A stretch of DNA of 64,000 bases, from the NCBI GenBank assembly GCA_902599495.1, contig CACKFY010000003.1:1-64000 (forward strand), read 5' to 3'. Both the position numbers and the translations under genes were made by a program. The notes beneath the pieces are model-generated. The model had not been told where the DNA came from. It was given only the letters and a program-made list of their open reading frames with translations, and made no database searches. The stretch comes from an uncultured Pelagibacteraceae bacterium. Lineage in GTDB: Bacteria > Pseudomonadota > Alphaproteobacteria > Pelagibacterales > Pelagibacteraceae. This document shows, piece by piece, positions 9,512 through 20,114 of the stretch (the first letter of the stretch is position 1; each line of letters starts with the position of its first letter).

Positions 9512-9703
9512 TTATTTACTTTTATCTATTTTTTTCTTTACTTCAATTGGTGAAAAATAAGCCTCTTGAAGTTCTACGTTCCAATAATTCAAATTTTTTA
9601 AAAGAATTTTTTTTTTGGAAACTGCACATTCAACATAATCACCCCTCTCTACAATTTCAAAAGTGTTAGCAAAATATTTTAGCTTTGCTTTTTTTTCATT
9701 CAT
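9512..9703 (-). CDS. DUF2093 small protein
   Basis: A 63-residue protein matching the small alphaproteobacterial family DUF2093. The visible pattern is LKYFANTFEIVERGDYVECAV followed by LNYWNVELQEAYFSP. No signal peptide, membrane helix or catalytic motif is visible and no function is known. It lies convergent to lpxL and divergent from purD, with only 31 bp to the purD ATG. Confidence 0.75.
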   Translation of the reverse strand: MNEKKAKLKYFANTFEIVERGDYVECAVSKKKILLKNLNYWNVELQEAYFSPIEVKKKIDKSK

Positions 9704-9734
9704 AATTTAAGTAATATATAACAAATCTATAAAT

Positions 9735-10991
9735 ATGAATATTGCTTTAATTGGAAGTGGAGGTCGTGAGCACGCGTTATGTAAAAAGTTAAAAGAGTGT
9801 ACGAAAATCAAGAAAATTTTTTGCATCCCAGGAAATGCCGGCACAGCTGAATTGGCTACAAACTTAAATATAGATTATTTAAATTTTAACTTATTACTAA
9901 AATCTATCAAGCATTATAATATAAAACTAGTTGTAGTTGGACCCGAAGAGCCTTTGGTAAAGGGTATCGTAAATTTTTTAGAAAAAAACAAAATAAAAGT
10001 ATTCGGCCCTAATAAATTTGCAAGCAGACTTGAGGGTTCAAAAGCGTTTATGAAAATAATTTGTAAAAAATACAATATACCGACAGCCAAATTTAAAATT
10101 TGTAGAAACTTTAAAGTTTTCCAAAAATCAATACTTAGTTTTAATTTACCTGTTGTTGTAAAAGCTGACGGGTTAGCAGCGGGTAAAGGTGTTGTAATAT
10201 GTAAAACTAAAGAGCAAGCTGTTAAAATATCTAAACAAATATTTAAGGGTAAATTTAATAGTTCTAGAAAAGTTGTGCTTGAAGAGTTTTTAACTGGTGA
10301 GGAAGCAAGTTATTTTTTAATTGTAGATAAAAAAAGTTTTATTAACTTTGGGTCAGCTCAAGATCACAAAAGAGTTTTTGAAAATGACAGAGGTCCAAAT
10401 ACAGGGGGAATGGGTGCATATTCTCCAGCACCAATAATAGATAAAAATTTAGAAAAAAAAATTATACAGAGAATTGTTAAACCGACTTTGAAAGCCTTAA
10501 AAGACAACGGTCAATATTATAGAGGTTTTCTATATGTTGGATTAATGATTAAAAATAAAAATCCGTATTTAATAGAGTATAACGTGCGGATGGGAGATCC
10601 AGAATGTCAAGTTATAATCCCAAGATTAAAAACAGATCTATTTAAAATAATCAATTACTCTCTAAGAAATAAATTAAAAAGTTTGAAATTATCTTGGGAA
10701 AAAAATAAATGTATGACAATTGTATTATGCTCTAAAGGATATCCAGGTAAATATAAAAAAAATAAGATAATTGAGTTTAAAAAAATTGTAGATAAAAAAA
10801 AATTATTTGTTATTCATGCCGGTACAAAGAATATTAAAGGAAATATAGTTTCAAACGGAGGAAGAGTTTTAAATATTGTTTGTAAAGGTAAAAGCTTTAT
10901 TAGAATTAGAAAAAAAATAATTAAATTAATAAAAAAGATTAATTGGAAATATGGTTTTTTTAGAAAAGATATTGGTTGGAGAGTAATATAA
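9735..10991 (+). CDS. purD: Phosphoribosylamine-glycine ligase PurD
   Basis: A 418-residue ATP-grasp enzyme of standard length, second step of purine synthesis. The N-domain begins with ALIGSGGREHALCKKL and has VVGPEEPLVKG (about residues 73-83). The ATP-grasp core has VKADGLAAGKGVVIC and the phosphate region DHKRVFENDRGPNTGGMGAY. The Mg-binding end is EYNVRMGDPECQ. Because the enzyme uses glycine, it links to the glycine-sensing theme at glcB. The rsmD gene follows after 5 bp. Confidence 0.96.
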   Translation: MNIALIGSGGREHALCKKLKECTKIKKIFCIPGNAGTAELATNLNIDYLNFNLLLKSIKHYNIKLVVVGPEEPLVKGIVNFLEKNKIKVFGPNKFASRLEGSKAFMKIICKKYNIPTAKFKICRNFKVFQKSILSFNLPVVVKADGLAAGKGVVICKTKEQAVKISKQIFKGKFNSSRKVVLEEFLTGEEASYFLIVDKKSFINFGSAQDHKRVFENDRGPNTGGMGAYSPAPIIDKNLEKKIIQRIVKPTLKALKDNGQYYRGFLYVGLMIKNKNPYLIEYNVRMGDPECQVIIPRLKTDLFKIINYSLRNKLKSLKLSWEKNKCMTIVLCSKGYPGKYKKNKIIEFKKIVDKKKLFVIHAGTKNIKGNIVSNGGRVLNIVCKGKSFIRIRKKIIKLIKKINWKYGFFRKDIGWRVI

Positions 10992-10996
10992 CTTTT

Positions 10997-11557
10997 ATGA
11001 GAATAATAAGTGGCAAATTTCGAGGTAAAAAAATATCTTTTACTAAATCACAAATTACCAGACCATTAAGAGACTATGTTAAGGAAAATATATTTAATAT
11101 AATTGCTCATGATAAGTTTTTTAAATTAAATTTCGCTAATGCGAATATATTAGACTTATATTCAGGTGTAGGTTCATTTGGAATAGAGTGTCTCTCAAGA
11201 AATGCTAATAAAGTTGTTTTTATAGAGAAAGACCTAAAGGCATTTTCTATATTAAAAGAAAATATATTTAACTTGAATATTTCAAGTAAAGCAAAATTAA
11301 TATGTTTTGACATCAAAAATTATATTGAAAAATTTAATTTGAAAGAAAAATTTGATTTAATTTTTTTAGATCCACCTTTCAATGATAATTCTTATCTTGA
11401 AATAGTTAAACTTTTAAAAGAAAAAAAAATTTTTAAAAAAATGCATAAAATTGTAATTCATAGAGAGAAAAACTCAGAAGATGAGGTAAAAAAATACATT
11501 AATATAGATTTATTAAAAAAATATGGTAGATCGCAGATTATTTTCGGTTCTTTTTAA
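10997..11557 (+). CDS. rsmD: 16S rRNA m2G966 methyltransferase RsmD
   Basis: A 186-residue SAM-dependent methyltransferase. It begins MRIISGKFRGKKI, the typical RsmD start, so the ATG at 10997 is chosen over one 21 bp upstream that lies inside purD. The SAM-binding motif is LDLYSGVGSFGIECLSR and the catalytic NPPY-like motif is FLDPPFND (about residues 128-135). It methylates G966 of 16S rRNA. The 3' end overlaps the convergent pgi gene by 20 bp. Confidence 0.92.
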   Translation: MRIISGKFRGKKISFTKSQITRPLRDYVKENIFNIIAHDKFFKLNFANANILDLYSGVGSFGIECLSRNANKVVFIEKDLKAFSILKENIFNLNISSKAKLICFDIKNYIEKFNLKEKFDLIFLDPPFNDNSYLEIVKLLKEKKIFKKMHKIVIHREKNSEDEVKKYINIDLLKKYGRSQIIFGSF

Positions 11558-12758
11558 ATAAATTTTTTTTTGTGAGTATTTTCAATTGCTCTACAGCAGG
11601 TTGGTTAAAAGGATTAACTTTCAAAGATTCAGCTATGAGGACAGTTTCTAAAATAAAATAAGAAAATAATTCCCCTAGTGTTTCTTCATCTTTTTTTTTT
11701 ATTTCTATTGAGATGAAAGGTATCTTTTTACTTTTAAGTAAAGAAACCATTGCATCTTTCTGATTATCTAAAACTTTAAAAATATTTGAATTATTTAAAG
11801 TTTGTTCAAAATAACCTTTAGTTTTTTTTATTCTATTTTTTAAATTTAATGAAAAAATATAAAAAAATTTATCTTTAGGTCCATCTAAGTACAACTGGAG
11901 TAAACTATGGTGGTCTTTGGGCGCCGTGGAAATCACAGGTAATATACCCTTCCCCTTTTTTCCTAAACTTTCAGCAATAAGTTGTTGGCTCCATAAAAGA
12001 AAATGTTCTAATCCCGGGCAGTAATTTAACAAAACTAAAGAATTAATTTTTTTCGAGTTATATATTTTTGATAAATTTATTAAGTTTTGAATTAAAATAG
12101 ACTTATTTTTTTGTAGGTAATTCAAAATATTTTTTCTAAACTTAAGAACATCAATACCCATTAAATAGCTTGGTATGATAGCCGTTTCTGAAAAAATTGA
12201 ATATCTACCTCCTATATATTTTCTGTGAAATATTGTTTTAATCTTTAATTTTTTAGCAAAAATGTATAATTCACTTTTTTTATTTTCAGTAATTACTATA
12301 GTATTTTTTTGACTGAACTTTGATTTATTTTTTAGAAAATTAATAATGGATAAAACCTCAACAGTAGTTCCGGACTTTGAAATAATTATAAATAATGAAT
12401 TTTTTAAATTTTTAGTATTATTAACTTTGTGTATCGTTTCAAAATCTAGATTATTAACAAAAATCATTTGTTTTTTTGATTTTTTTTGTAAAAAATTGTG
12501 TACAGCCTCTGTACCTAAAATTGAACCTCCAAAACCAATAACGACTATTCTTTTGAATTTTTTATATTTTTTCAGCTCTTTTAACTTTAAATTAAATTTA
12601 AAATTTTTAGAAAATGAATAGAAAACATCTTTTTTAACTAAAAAATTTCTTTTAATTTTTTTTAGTGAAGAATTAAATAATGTTTTATTAACATTTTTTA
12701 CCTTTTGTAAGTCATTAGAAATATTCTTATAGAAATTTAAATTATTATCTGATTGCAT
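11538..12758 (-). CDS. pgi: Glucose-6-phosphate isomerase, short form
   Basis: A 406-residue SIS-fold isomerase, much shorter than the roughly 550 residues of E. coli Pgi. Recognisable blocks are VVIGFGGSILGTEAV, IISKSGTTVEVL (sugar-phosphate site), GGRYSIFSE, and a C-terminal LKVNPFNQPAVEQLK containing the catalytic-region Lys. It interconverts glucose-6-phosphate and fructose-6-phosphate. It is the last gene of the minus-strand series that starts near 18 kb, touching the upstream lipoprotein gene by one base. Its stop lies inside the 3' end of rsmD. Confidence 0.87.
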   Translation of the reverse strand: MQSDNNLNFYKNISNDLQKVKNVNKTLFNSSLKKIKRNFLVKKDVFYSFSKNFKFNLKLKELKKYKKFKRIVVIGFGGSILGTEAVHNFLQKKSKKQMIFVNNLDFETIHKVNNTKNLKNSLFIIISKSGTTVEVLSIINFLKNKSKFSQKNTIVITENKKSELYIFAKKLKIKTIFHRKYIGGRYSIFSETAIIPSYLMGIDVLKFRKNILNYLQKNKSILIQNLINLSKIYNSKKINSLVLLNYCPGLEHFLLWSQQLIAESLGKKGKGILPVISTAPKDHHSLLQLYLDGPKDKFFYIFSLNLKNRIKKTKGYFEQTLNNSNIFKVLDNQKDAMVSLLKSKKIPFISIEIKKKDEETLGELFSYFILETVLIAESLKVNPFNQPAVEQLKILTKKNLFKKNRK

Positions 12759-13042
12759 TAATTTTTCCTGATCTCTTCAAGTAAAATATTTTCAATTTCA
12801 GATTTTTCTTTTGAATTGTTTTCTTGAATTTTAGTATTTACTGAAACTCCTTCCTCATTAGAGTTATTTGAACTAGGTTTTGGCAGTTCATTCATGTTTG
12901 GTGGAATAGATAATGGACCTCTTTTTTCAATTAAAAATTCATCAGTTGTTCGGGTCTTCTCATTTCTCAATGCCTTGCCAGCTTCAGTAAATGTTCCACA
13001 CGATACTAAAAAAATAAATAATAATAGATATTTAATTTTCAT
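12758..13042 (-). CDS. DUF3035 (BamF-like) outer-membrane lipoprotein
   Basis: A 94-residue lipoprotein. The signal peptide MKIKYLLLFIFLVSC ends in a lipobox with Cys15. The mature part has TTDEFLIEKRGPLSIPPNMN, which resembles the DUF3035 family found in alphaproteobacteria and described as the BamF subunit of the outer-membrane assembly complex. The tail is Ser/Asn/Glu-rich. It overlaps the 3' end of lspA, the signal peptidase that would process it, by 4 bp. The family assignment rests on a short motif, so moderate confidence. Confidence 0.68.
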   Translation of the reverse strand: MKIKYLLLFIFLVSCGTFTEAGKALRNEKTRTTDEFLIEKRGPLSIPPNMNELPKPSSNNSNEEGVSVNTKIQENNSKEKSEIENILLEEIRKN

Positions 13043-13539
13043 TTTTTTTGTTTGTTGAATATTAATTCGTTTAATATCATGAATATAATACCTAATGATA
13101 TAAAAATGTCAGCAATATTGAAAGTAAACCAATGAAATTCTTCGATGTGAAAATCTATAAAATCAGGCACAGCTTTGTAAATGATCCTATCATACAAATT
13201 TCCTATCGCTCCACCAATTATAAATGAGAAAAATATCTTTTCACTAGTTTTAGATTTAAACATTAAATAAATTAAAACTAATATTATTGAAAAAATTAAA
13301 ATTGATAGCATATTGTAGTATATCCCAGCATTTAGACTAAAAAGGCCAAAACCTATTCCGGTATTAAAAACTAAATTTAAATTTAAGTAATTATTAATAA
13401 ATAAATATTTTTCATTTTCTAAGAGATCTAATATTAAATTTTTTGAAAATCTATCCAGGGAAAAGATTATTAAAATAATAGAAAGAAAATAGATATTTTC
13501 TTTTTTAAATATCTTGTTTTTTATATCTTGAAAATTAAT
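13039..13539 (-). CDS. lspA: Lipoprotein signal peptidase LspA, non-ATG start
   Basis: LspA cleaves lipoprotein signal peptides in the inner membrane. The catalytic region is present: GNLYDRI, VPDFIDF and FNIADIF with the two active Asp. The only in-frame ATG (13311) would give 90 residues and lose two helices and the conserved block LVFNTGIGFGLFS. That block and the N-terminal helix (YFLSIILIIFSLDRFSK) are readable in the same frame upstream back to an in-frame TAA at 13546-13548. No ATG, GTG or TTG occurs there. An ATT overlapping the ileS stop (TGATT, 13537-13539) behind GGGAAGTAAG would give 166 residues, the normal length. The start is therefore inferred. Confidence 0.8.
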   Translation of the reverse strand: MNFQDIKNKIFKKENIYFLSIILIIFSLDRFSKNLILDLLENEKYLFINNYLNLNLVFNTGIGFGLFSLNAGIYYNMLSILIFSIILVLIYLMFKSKTSEKIFFSFIIGGAIGNLYDRIIYKAVPDFIDFHIEEFHWFTFNIADIFISLGIIFMILNELIFNKQKK

Positions 13540-16274
13540 CAGAGCTTACTTCCCGCTAAATTTGAACATCTTGTACATTTATTTTCCAATATTTTCCAGC
13601 ATCTCTCACATTTTTTTCCTTTAGCTTTGGTAACCTCAATTTTTAATTCATCGTTCTTTGATAATTTTTTTTCTGCTTTAGAAACTATAAAATATTCAGC
13701 CAAATCAATTTTATTAAGTAATTCAAAATTTTCTTTACTAATACTTAACTTAATTTCAGCCTCTAAGCTTGAGCCTATCTCTTTACTTGCCCTTTTCTCC
13801 TCTATGGCAACATTTGTCTCTTGTTTTATTTTAAATAAATTTGACCATTTTTCATGAAGCTTATCATTTTTCCAATTTTTAGGTATCTTAACAAAGTTAT
13901 TTTCATGAACACTTTCATTATTTTTATCTATTAAACTAAATATTTCTTCTGTAGTAAAAACTAAAATTGGTGCAAACCATTTTAATAAGCTTTCTAGAAT
14001 AATGTTAAGAACAATAACGCAATTCTTTCTTTTCTTTGAATTTAAGCTATCACAATAAAGAACATCTTTTCTGATATCAAAGTAGAAAGAGGAAAGATCC
14101 AGTGCACAAAAATTTAGTAGCTCTTTGTATAATTTATGAAAATTATAACTATTTAAGTTTTCTGTCACAGAATTACTTATTAAATACAATTTATGCAATA
14201 TAAATTGCTCTAACTCATCGAATTCTTTTAAATTAATTTTTTCAAAATCTTGTTTTTCAAAATTATCTTTCAAATTTCCCAGCATGAATCGAAAGGTATT
14301 TCTAATTTTTCTGTAAGACTCTGCATGCTGTATTAAAATGTTTCTATCTATTCTTAAATCTTCAGAATAGTCAGATGCTGAAGCCCACACTCTAAGTATA
14401 TCTGCACCATAATTTTTTAATATGTCCTCTGGAGAAATAACGTTTCCCGTAGATTTTGACATTTTCATTCCTTTGCCATCAACAACAAAACCATGGGAAA
14501 GAATGCTTTTAAAAGGTGCTTTACCTCTAGTTCCGCATGACTCTAGCAGTGATGAATGAAACCAGCCTCTATGTTGGTCAGAACCTTCCAAATACATATC
14601 TGCAGGCCATTTTAAATCTTTTCTTTTTTCTAGAACGAAGCTGTGCGTTGAACCGCTATCAAACCATACTTCAACGATATCATTTAATTTTTCATAATCA
14701 TTTGGATCATAATTATCTCCTAAAAAAACTTTTGGGTCATCAGTAAACCAACAATCTGACCCTTGTTTTTCGTATATTGAAGCGATTTTATCTATAATTT
14801 TTTGGTCTCTTAACGGTTCTTTGGTTTTTTTATTTATGAAAATTGGCAGGGGAACTCCCCACACCCTTTGTCTTGATACACACCAATCCGGTCTTCCTTC
14901 TATCATTGATAATAGTCTATCTTTTCCTTTCTTTGGAAAAAAATTAGTCTCATTAATTGATTTGATAGCTTTTTTTCTTAAATCATTTTTTTGCATAGAT
15001 ATAAACCATTGTGGTGTAGCTCTATAAATAAGTGGAGCTTTAGATCTCCATGAGTGCGGATAAGTATGATTTAATTTATCATTTTTTAACAATTTTTTTT
15101 GCTCTTTTAATTTCTCTATTACAATATTGTCAGCTTTGAAAACATGTGTCTTTTCAAAATAAGGAATTTCTTTTGTATAAAACCCTGAGTCATCAACGGT
15201 GTAAAGAGAAGAAATATTATTTTTTAAGCATAAATTAAAATCATCTGGACCGTGACTTGGTGCACAGTGTACTATTCCAGTTCCTTGCTCAAGGTTAACA
15301 AATTGTGCATCTAACATAGGAACGTCATAGTCAAATTTCATTTTTAAAAATGGATGGCTACAAATTGTATTATGAAATTCTGAACCTTTAAATTTTCTTA
15401 ATTCTTTATAACTTTGAATTTCACAAGCATTAATGATTTCTTTTACTAAATTTGTTGCAACTACAATTTTTTTTTCTTTAAAATTTTGCAGATTACTTAT
15501 TTCTAATATCGAATAATCAATATTACTATTGAAGGCTAAAGCTTTATTTGCCGGTATTGTCCATGGTGTTGTTGTCCATATAATTATACTGGTATCTTTT
15601 AAAAAATCTTTATCCGTTTCCTTAACTTTAAAACCTACATATATTGTATTGGACGTGTGATCCATATATTCCACTTCTGCGTCTGCCAATGCAGTCTTTT
15701 CTACTGTCGACCAAAGAACTGGTTTGAAACCCTGATACAAGCTTCCATCTAGAAGAAATTTACCTAATTCTCGAACTATCTGAGCTTCTGCTTCATAACT
15801 CATTGTAGAGTAATAATTATCAAAATCTCCAACTACTCCTAATCTTTTGAACTCTTTAATGTGAACATCGATCCAGCTTTCAGCAAACTCTCTGCATTCT
15901 TGTCTAAAATCTTTTATAGGTACTTCATCTTTATTCTTTTTCTTTTTTTTATACTGCTCTTCAATTTTCCACTCAATTGGAAGTCCATGGCAATCCCAAC
16001 CTGGGACGTAAATAGAGTCTTTTCCGTTCATTTGATGAAACCTAGTTATCATATCTTTCAAAATTTTATTTAAAGCAGTTCCCATATGTATATGGCCATT
16101 TGCATATGGTGGTCCGTCGTGAAGGACAAACTTTTCTTTTCCTTTAGATTTTTTTCTTAACTTTTTATAAAGATCAATTTTTTCCCAGCGCTGAACTATA
16201 TCCGGCTCTTTATTTGGTAAGTTCGCTTTCATTGAAAAAGCTGTTTTGGGAAGTTGTAAACTTTCTTTGGACAT
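13539..16274 (-). CDS. ileS: Isoleucyl-tRNA synthetase
   Basis: A 911-residue class Ia synthetase. The HIGH motif is PYANGHIHMGTALN (about residues 57-70) and the KMSKS motif is GKGMKMSKSTGNVISP. The CP1 editing region includes WTTTPWTIPANKAL. The C-terminal zinc finger reads CERCWKI followed by CTRCSNLAG, typical of bacterial IleS. It lies between ribF (1 bp upstream) and lspA (overlapping), the classic ribF-ileS-lspA order. Confidence 0.97.
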   Translation of the reverse strand: MSKESLQLPKTAFSMKANLPNKEPDIVQRWEKIDLYKKLRKKSKGKEKFVLHDGPPYANGHIHMGTALNKILKDMITRFHQMNGKDSIYVPGWDCHGLPIEWKIEEQYKKKKKNKDEVPIKDFRQECREFAESWIDVHIKEFKRLGVVGDFDNYYSTMSYEAEAQIVRELGKFLLDGSLYQGFKPVLWSTVEKTALADAEVEYMDHTSNTIYVGFKVKETDKDFLKDTSIIIWTTTPWTIPANKALAFNSNIDYSILEISNLQNFKEKKIVVATNLVKEIINACEIQSYKELRKFKGSEFHNTICSHPFLKMKFDYDVPMLDAQFVNLEQGTGIVHCAPSHGPDDFNLCLKNNISSLYTVDDSGFYTKEIPYFEKTHVFKADNIVIEKLKEQKKLLKNDKLNHTYPHSWRSKAPLIYRATPQWFISMQKNDLRKKAIKSINETNFFPKKGKDRLLSMIEGRPDWCVSRQRVWGVPLPIFINKKTKEPLRDQKIIDKIASIYEKQGSDCWFTDDPKVFLGDNYDPNDYEKLNDIVEVWFDSGSTHSFVLEKRKDLKWPADMYLEGSDQHRGWFHSSLLESCGTRGKAPFKSILSHGFVVDGKGMKMSKSTGNVISPEDILKNYGADILRVWASASDYSEDLRIDRNILIQHAESYRKIRNTFRFMLGNLKDNFEKQDFEKINLKEFDELEQFILHKLYLISNSVTENLNSYNFHKLYKELLNFCALDLSSFYFDIRKDVLYCDSLNSKKRKNCVIVLNIILESLLKWFAPILVFTTEEIFSLIDKNNESVHENNFVKIPKNWKNDKLHEKWSNLFKIKQETNVAIEEKRASKEIGSSLEAEIKLSISKENFELLNKIDLAEYFIVSKAEKKLSKNDELKIEVTKAKGKKCERCWKILENKCTRCSNLAGSKL

Positions 16275-16275
16275 T

Positions 16276-17181
16276 TTATTTTGCTTTTTTAATATCTTTT
16301 TTAATTTGATTTTTTAATTCTATTATATTTTTAAATTTTTTTTCAGGTCTTATAAATTTATTAAATATCACATTGATATTTTTATTATATAGGTTTTTTT
16401 TAATTCCAAAAATATTTACCTCTAATAAAAGTTTTTTTCCATTAAATGTTGGTCTATAGCCAATGTTTGCAATACCTTTTTTAGATATATTATTAGTTTT
16501 TACGTTTACAGCGTAAACACCAAACTTAGGTATTATGTATTTTTTTAATAAAATATTACATGTTGGGAAGCCAATTTTTCTTCCTCTTTGAGATCCTTTG
16601 ACAACTTTACCAATAACTTCCCATTTTCTACTTAGTAAAGAATTAGCTTTTTTTATTTTACCACTTTTTAATAATTTTCTAATTACTGTTGATGAAACGG
16701 TTTTTTTCTTTTTAGTTAATGGAGGTGTTATAATAGTTTTATAAAAAAATTTTTTTTCATATTTTTTTAATTTAGAAACGTCACCCTCTCTTTTGTTTCC
16801 AAATTTAAAATTTTTACTAACATATAAATATTTACATTTAATCTTTTGAAATAATATTTTCGAAATGAATTCTTTATAACTTAATTTTGAAAATTTTTTA
16901 TTAAATTTTTGAATAATGACAAAGTCCAATTTTTCTTTTTTAAGATTAGAAATTTTTTGAGGTAGTGTGTCCAATCTATGATTAAGAATTTTTTTATTAA
17001 AAAACATTACCGGAACTGGTTCGAAAGTTAAAAGCCCAAACATTTTTTTTATTTTTTTTGCTTTTTTATAGGCATCTTTTAAAACTTTTTTATGACCGAT
17101 ATGTATTCCATCAAAATTCCCAATAGCAATTACTGAATTTTTGTAATTTTTGCTAATAGATGTGCTTTTGAATATTTTCAT
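16276..17181 (-). CDS. ribF: Bifunctional riboflavin kinase/FAD synthetase
   Basis: A 301-residue enzyme with an N-terminal nucleotidyltransferase domain (VIAIGNFDGIHIGHKKVL, about residues 17-34; SSTVIRKLLKSGKI near 163-176) and a C-terminal flavokinase domain (GSQRGRKIGFPTCNI and GIANIGYRPTFNG). It converts riboflavin to FMN and then to FAD. The lysine content is very high, matching the A-rich genome. It is 1 bp upstream of ileS and 2 bp downstream of a HAD-IIA gene. Confidence 0.94.
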   Translation of the reverse strand: MKIFKSTSISKNYKNSVIAIGNFDGIHIGHKKVLKDAYKKAKKIKKMFGLLTFEPVPVMFFNKKILNHRLDTLPQKISNLKKEKLDFVIIQKFNKKFSKLSYKEFISKILFQKIKCKYLYVSKNFKFGNKREGDVSKLKKYEKKFFYKTIITPPLTKKKKTVSSTVIRKLLKSGKIKKANSLLSRKWEVIGKVVKGSQRGRKIGFPTCNILLKKYIIPKFGVYAVNVKTNNISKKGIANIGYRPTFNGKKLLLEVNIFGIKKNLYNKNINVIFNKFIRPEKKFKNIIELKNQIKKDIKKAK

Positions 17182-17183
17182 TT

Positions 17184-17993
17184 TTACCAGTGTAATTTTT
17201 CTTGTATAAAATTTGTTTTAACATTATATTTTTTTAAAATATTGTCTAAGTTATCTGATCCTTTAATTTCATTTTTGTGAACTCCGTCTATTATAAAAAG
17301 GGAGTCTTGTTTTATTAAATTAGCTCCTTTTATATCTGTTCTTAAGTTATCTCCGATTATTAAAGCTTTGTCTCTTTCTTTTAAAATTGAATTATAAATT
17401 TCTTTATGTGGTTTGCCGAAATAAACTACTTCTCCACCTATCTTTTCAAATAATTTAGCTATACTTCCAGCACAATATTCTTGGGTATTGCCTCTATCTA
17501 CAATTAAATCTGGATTTGTACAGATCATTTTTTTGTCTGTACTGTTTTTGAGTAATTTTTCATAAAAATTTAATTTCTCCATTTCACTATCGTAGAGACC
17601 TGTGCATAAAATGTAATCACATTTTTCAAGCTCTGTTTTATGATTTTCTAAACCTTCAAAAATTTTACTGTCTCTTTCAGGGCCTAAATGAAAAAAAAAT
17701 TTACCATAATCAAAGTTTTTGATTGAATTTATAGCTGCTTCGCCTGATGTGAGTATGTTATTCAAAAATTTTTTATTTATTCGCATTTTTTCAATAAGAA
17801 AGTGTCTTACATCGTTAACAGGCCTTGGAGCGTTTGATAAAAAAATATAATTTTTCTTATTGTTGTGTAATCCTTCGATTGTCTCCATTGCTCCTTCAAA
17901 TGGTTTAACCCCATTATGAATTACTCCCCAAAGATCGATTACAAAATAATCGTAATTGTTAAAAATGTTCTTTAAATGATCTAGTTTTTTCAA
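17184..17993 (-). CDS. HAD-superfamily class IIA hydrolase (TIGR01459-like)
   Basis: A 269-residue HAD phosphatase. Motif I is FVIDLWGVIHNGVKPF with the nucleophile near residue 20. The class IIA cap contains ILTSGEAAI. The C-terminal part has YFGKPHKEIY and the acidic motif LIIGDNLRTDIKGA. The pattern fits the alphaproteobacterial TIGR01459 subfamily related to NagD, whose substrate is unknown. It opens the minus-strand series leading to ribF-ileS-lspA and is divergent from groES. Confidence 0.83.
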   Translation of the reverse strand: MKKLDHLKNIFNNYDYFVIDLWGVIHNGVKPFEGAMETIEGLHNNKKNYIFLSNAPRPVNDVRHFLIEKMRINKKFLNNILTSGEAAINSIKNFDYGKFFFHLGPERDSKIFEGLENHKTELEKCDYILCTGLYDSEMEKLNFYEKLLKNSTDKKMICTNPDLIVDRGNTQEYCAGSIAKLFEKIGGEVVYFGKPHKEIYNSILKERDKALIIGDNLRTDIKGANLIKQDSLFIIDGVHKNEIKGSDNLDNILKKYNVKTNFIQEKLHW

Positions 17994-18077
17994 ATTAAAT
18001 TGTCCTTTAAATACCTTATAAAAAAGTTAATAAAATATAGCAATATCAAGACTTTTAGCTAAATTATGTCTTCTTCT

Positions 18078-18105
18078 CTTGAATTTTCAATAAAACTCAC
18101 CATAT
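18078..18105 (+). promoter_or_regulatory. Heat-shock (RpoH-type) promoter of groES-groEL
   Basis: CTTG at 18078-18081, an 18-base spacer, then CCATAT at 18100-18105. This matches the alphaproteobacterial sigma-32 pattern (CTTG, 17-18 bases, CCTAT/CCATNT). Transcription would begin near 18113, leaving a leader of under 20 bases with the SD AGGAG before the groES ATG. No CIRCE inverted repeat is seen in the 137-bp intergenic region, so HrcA control is unlikely. Confidence 0.65.
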
Positions 18106-18130
18106 CAGCATGTATAAATAGGAGATTAAA

Positions 18131-20108
<1,978 letters not shown>

Positions 20109-20114
20109 TTCCAC

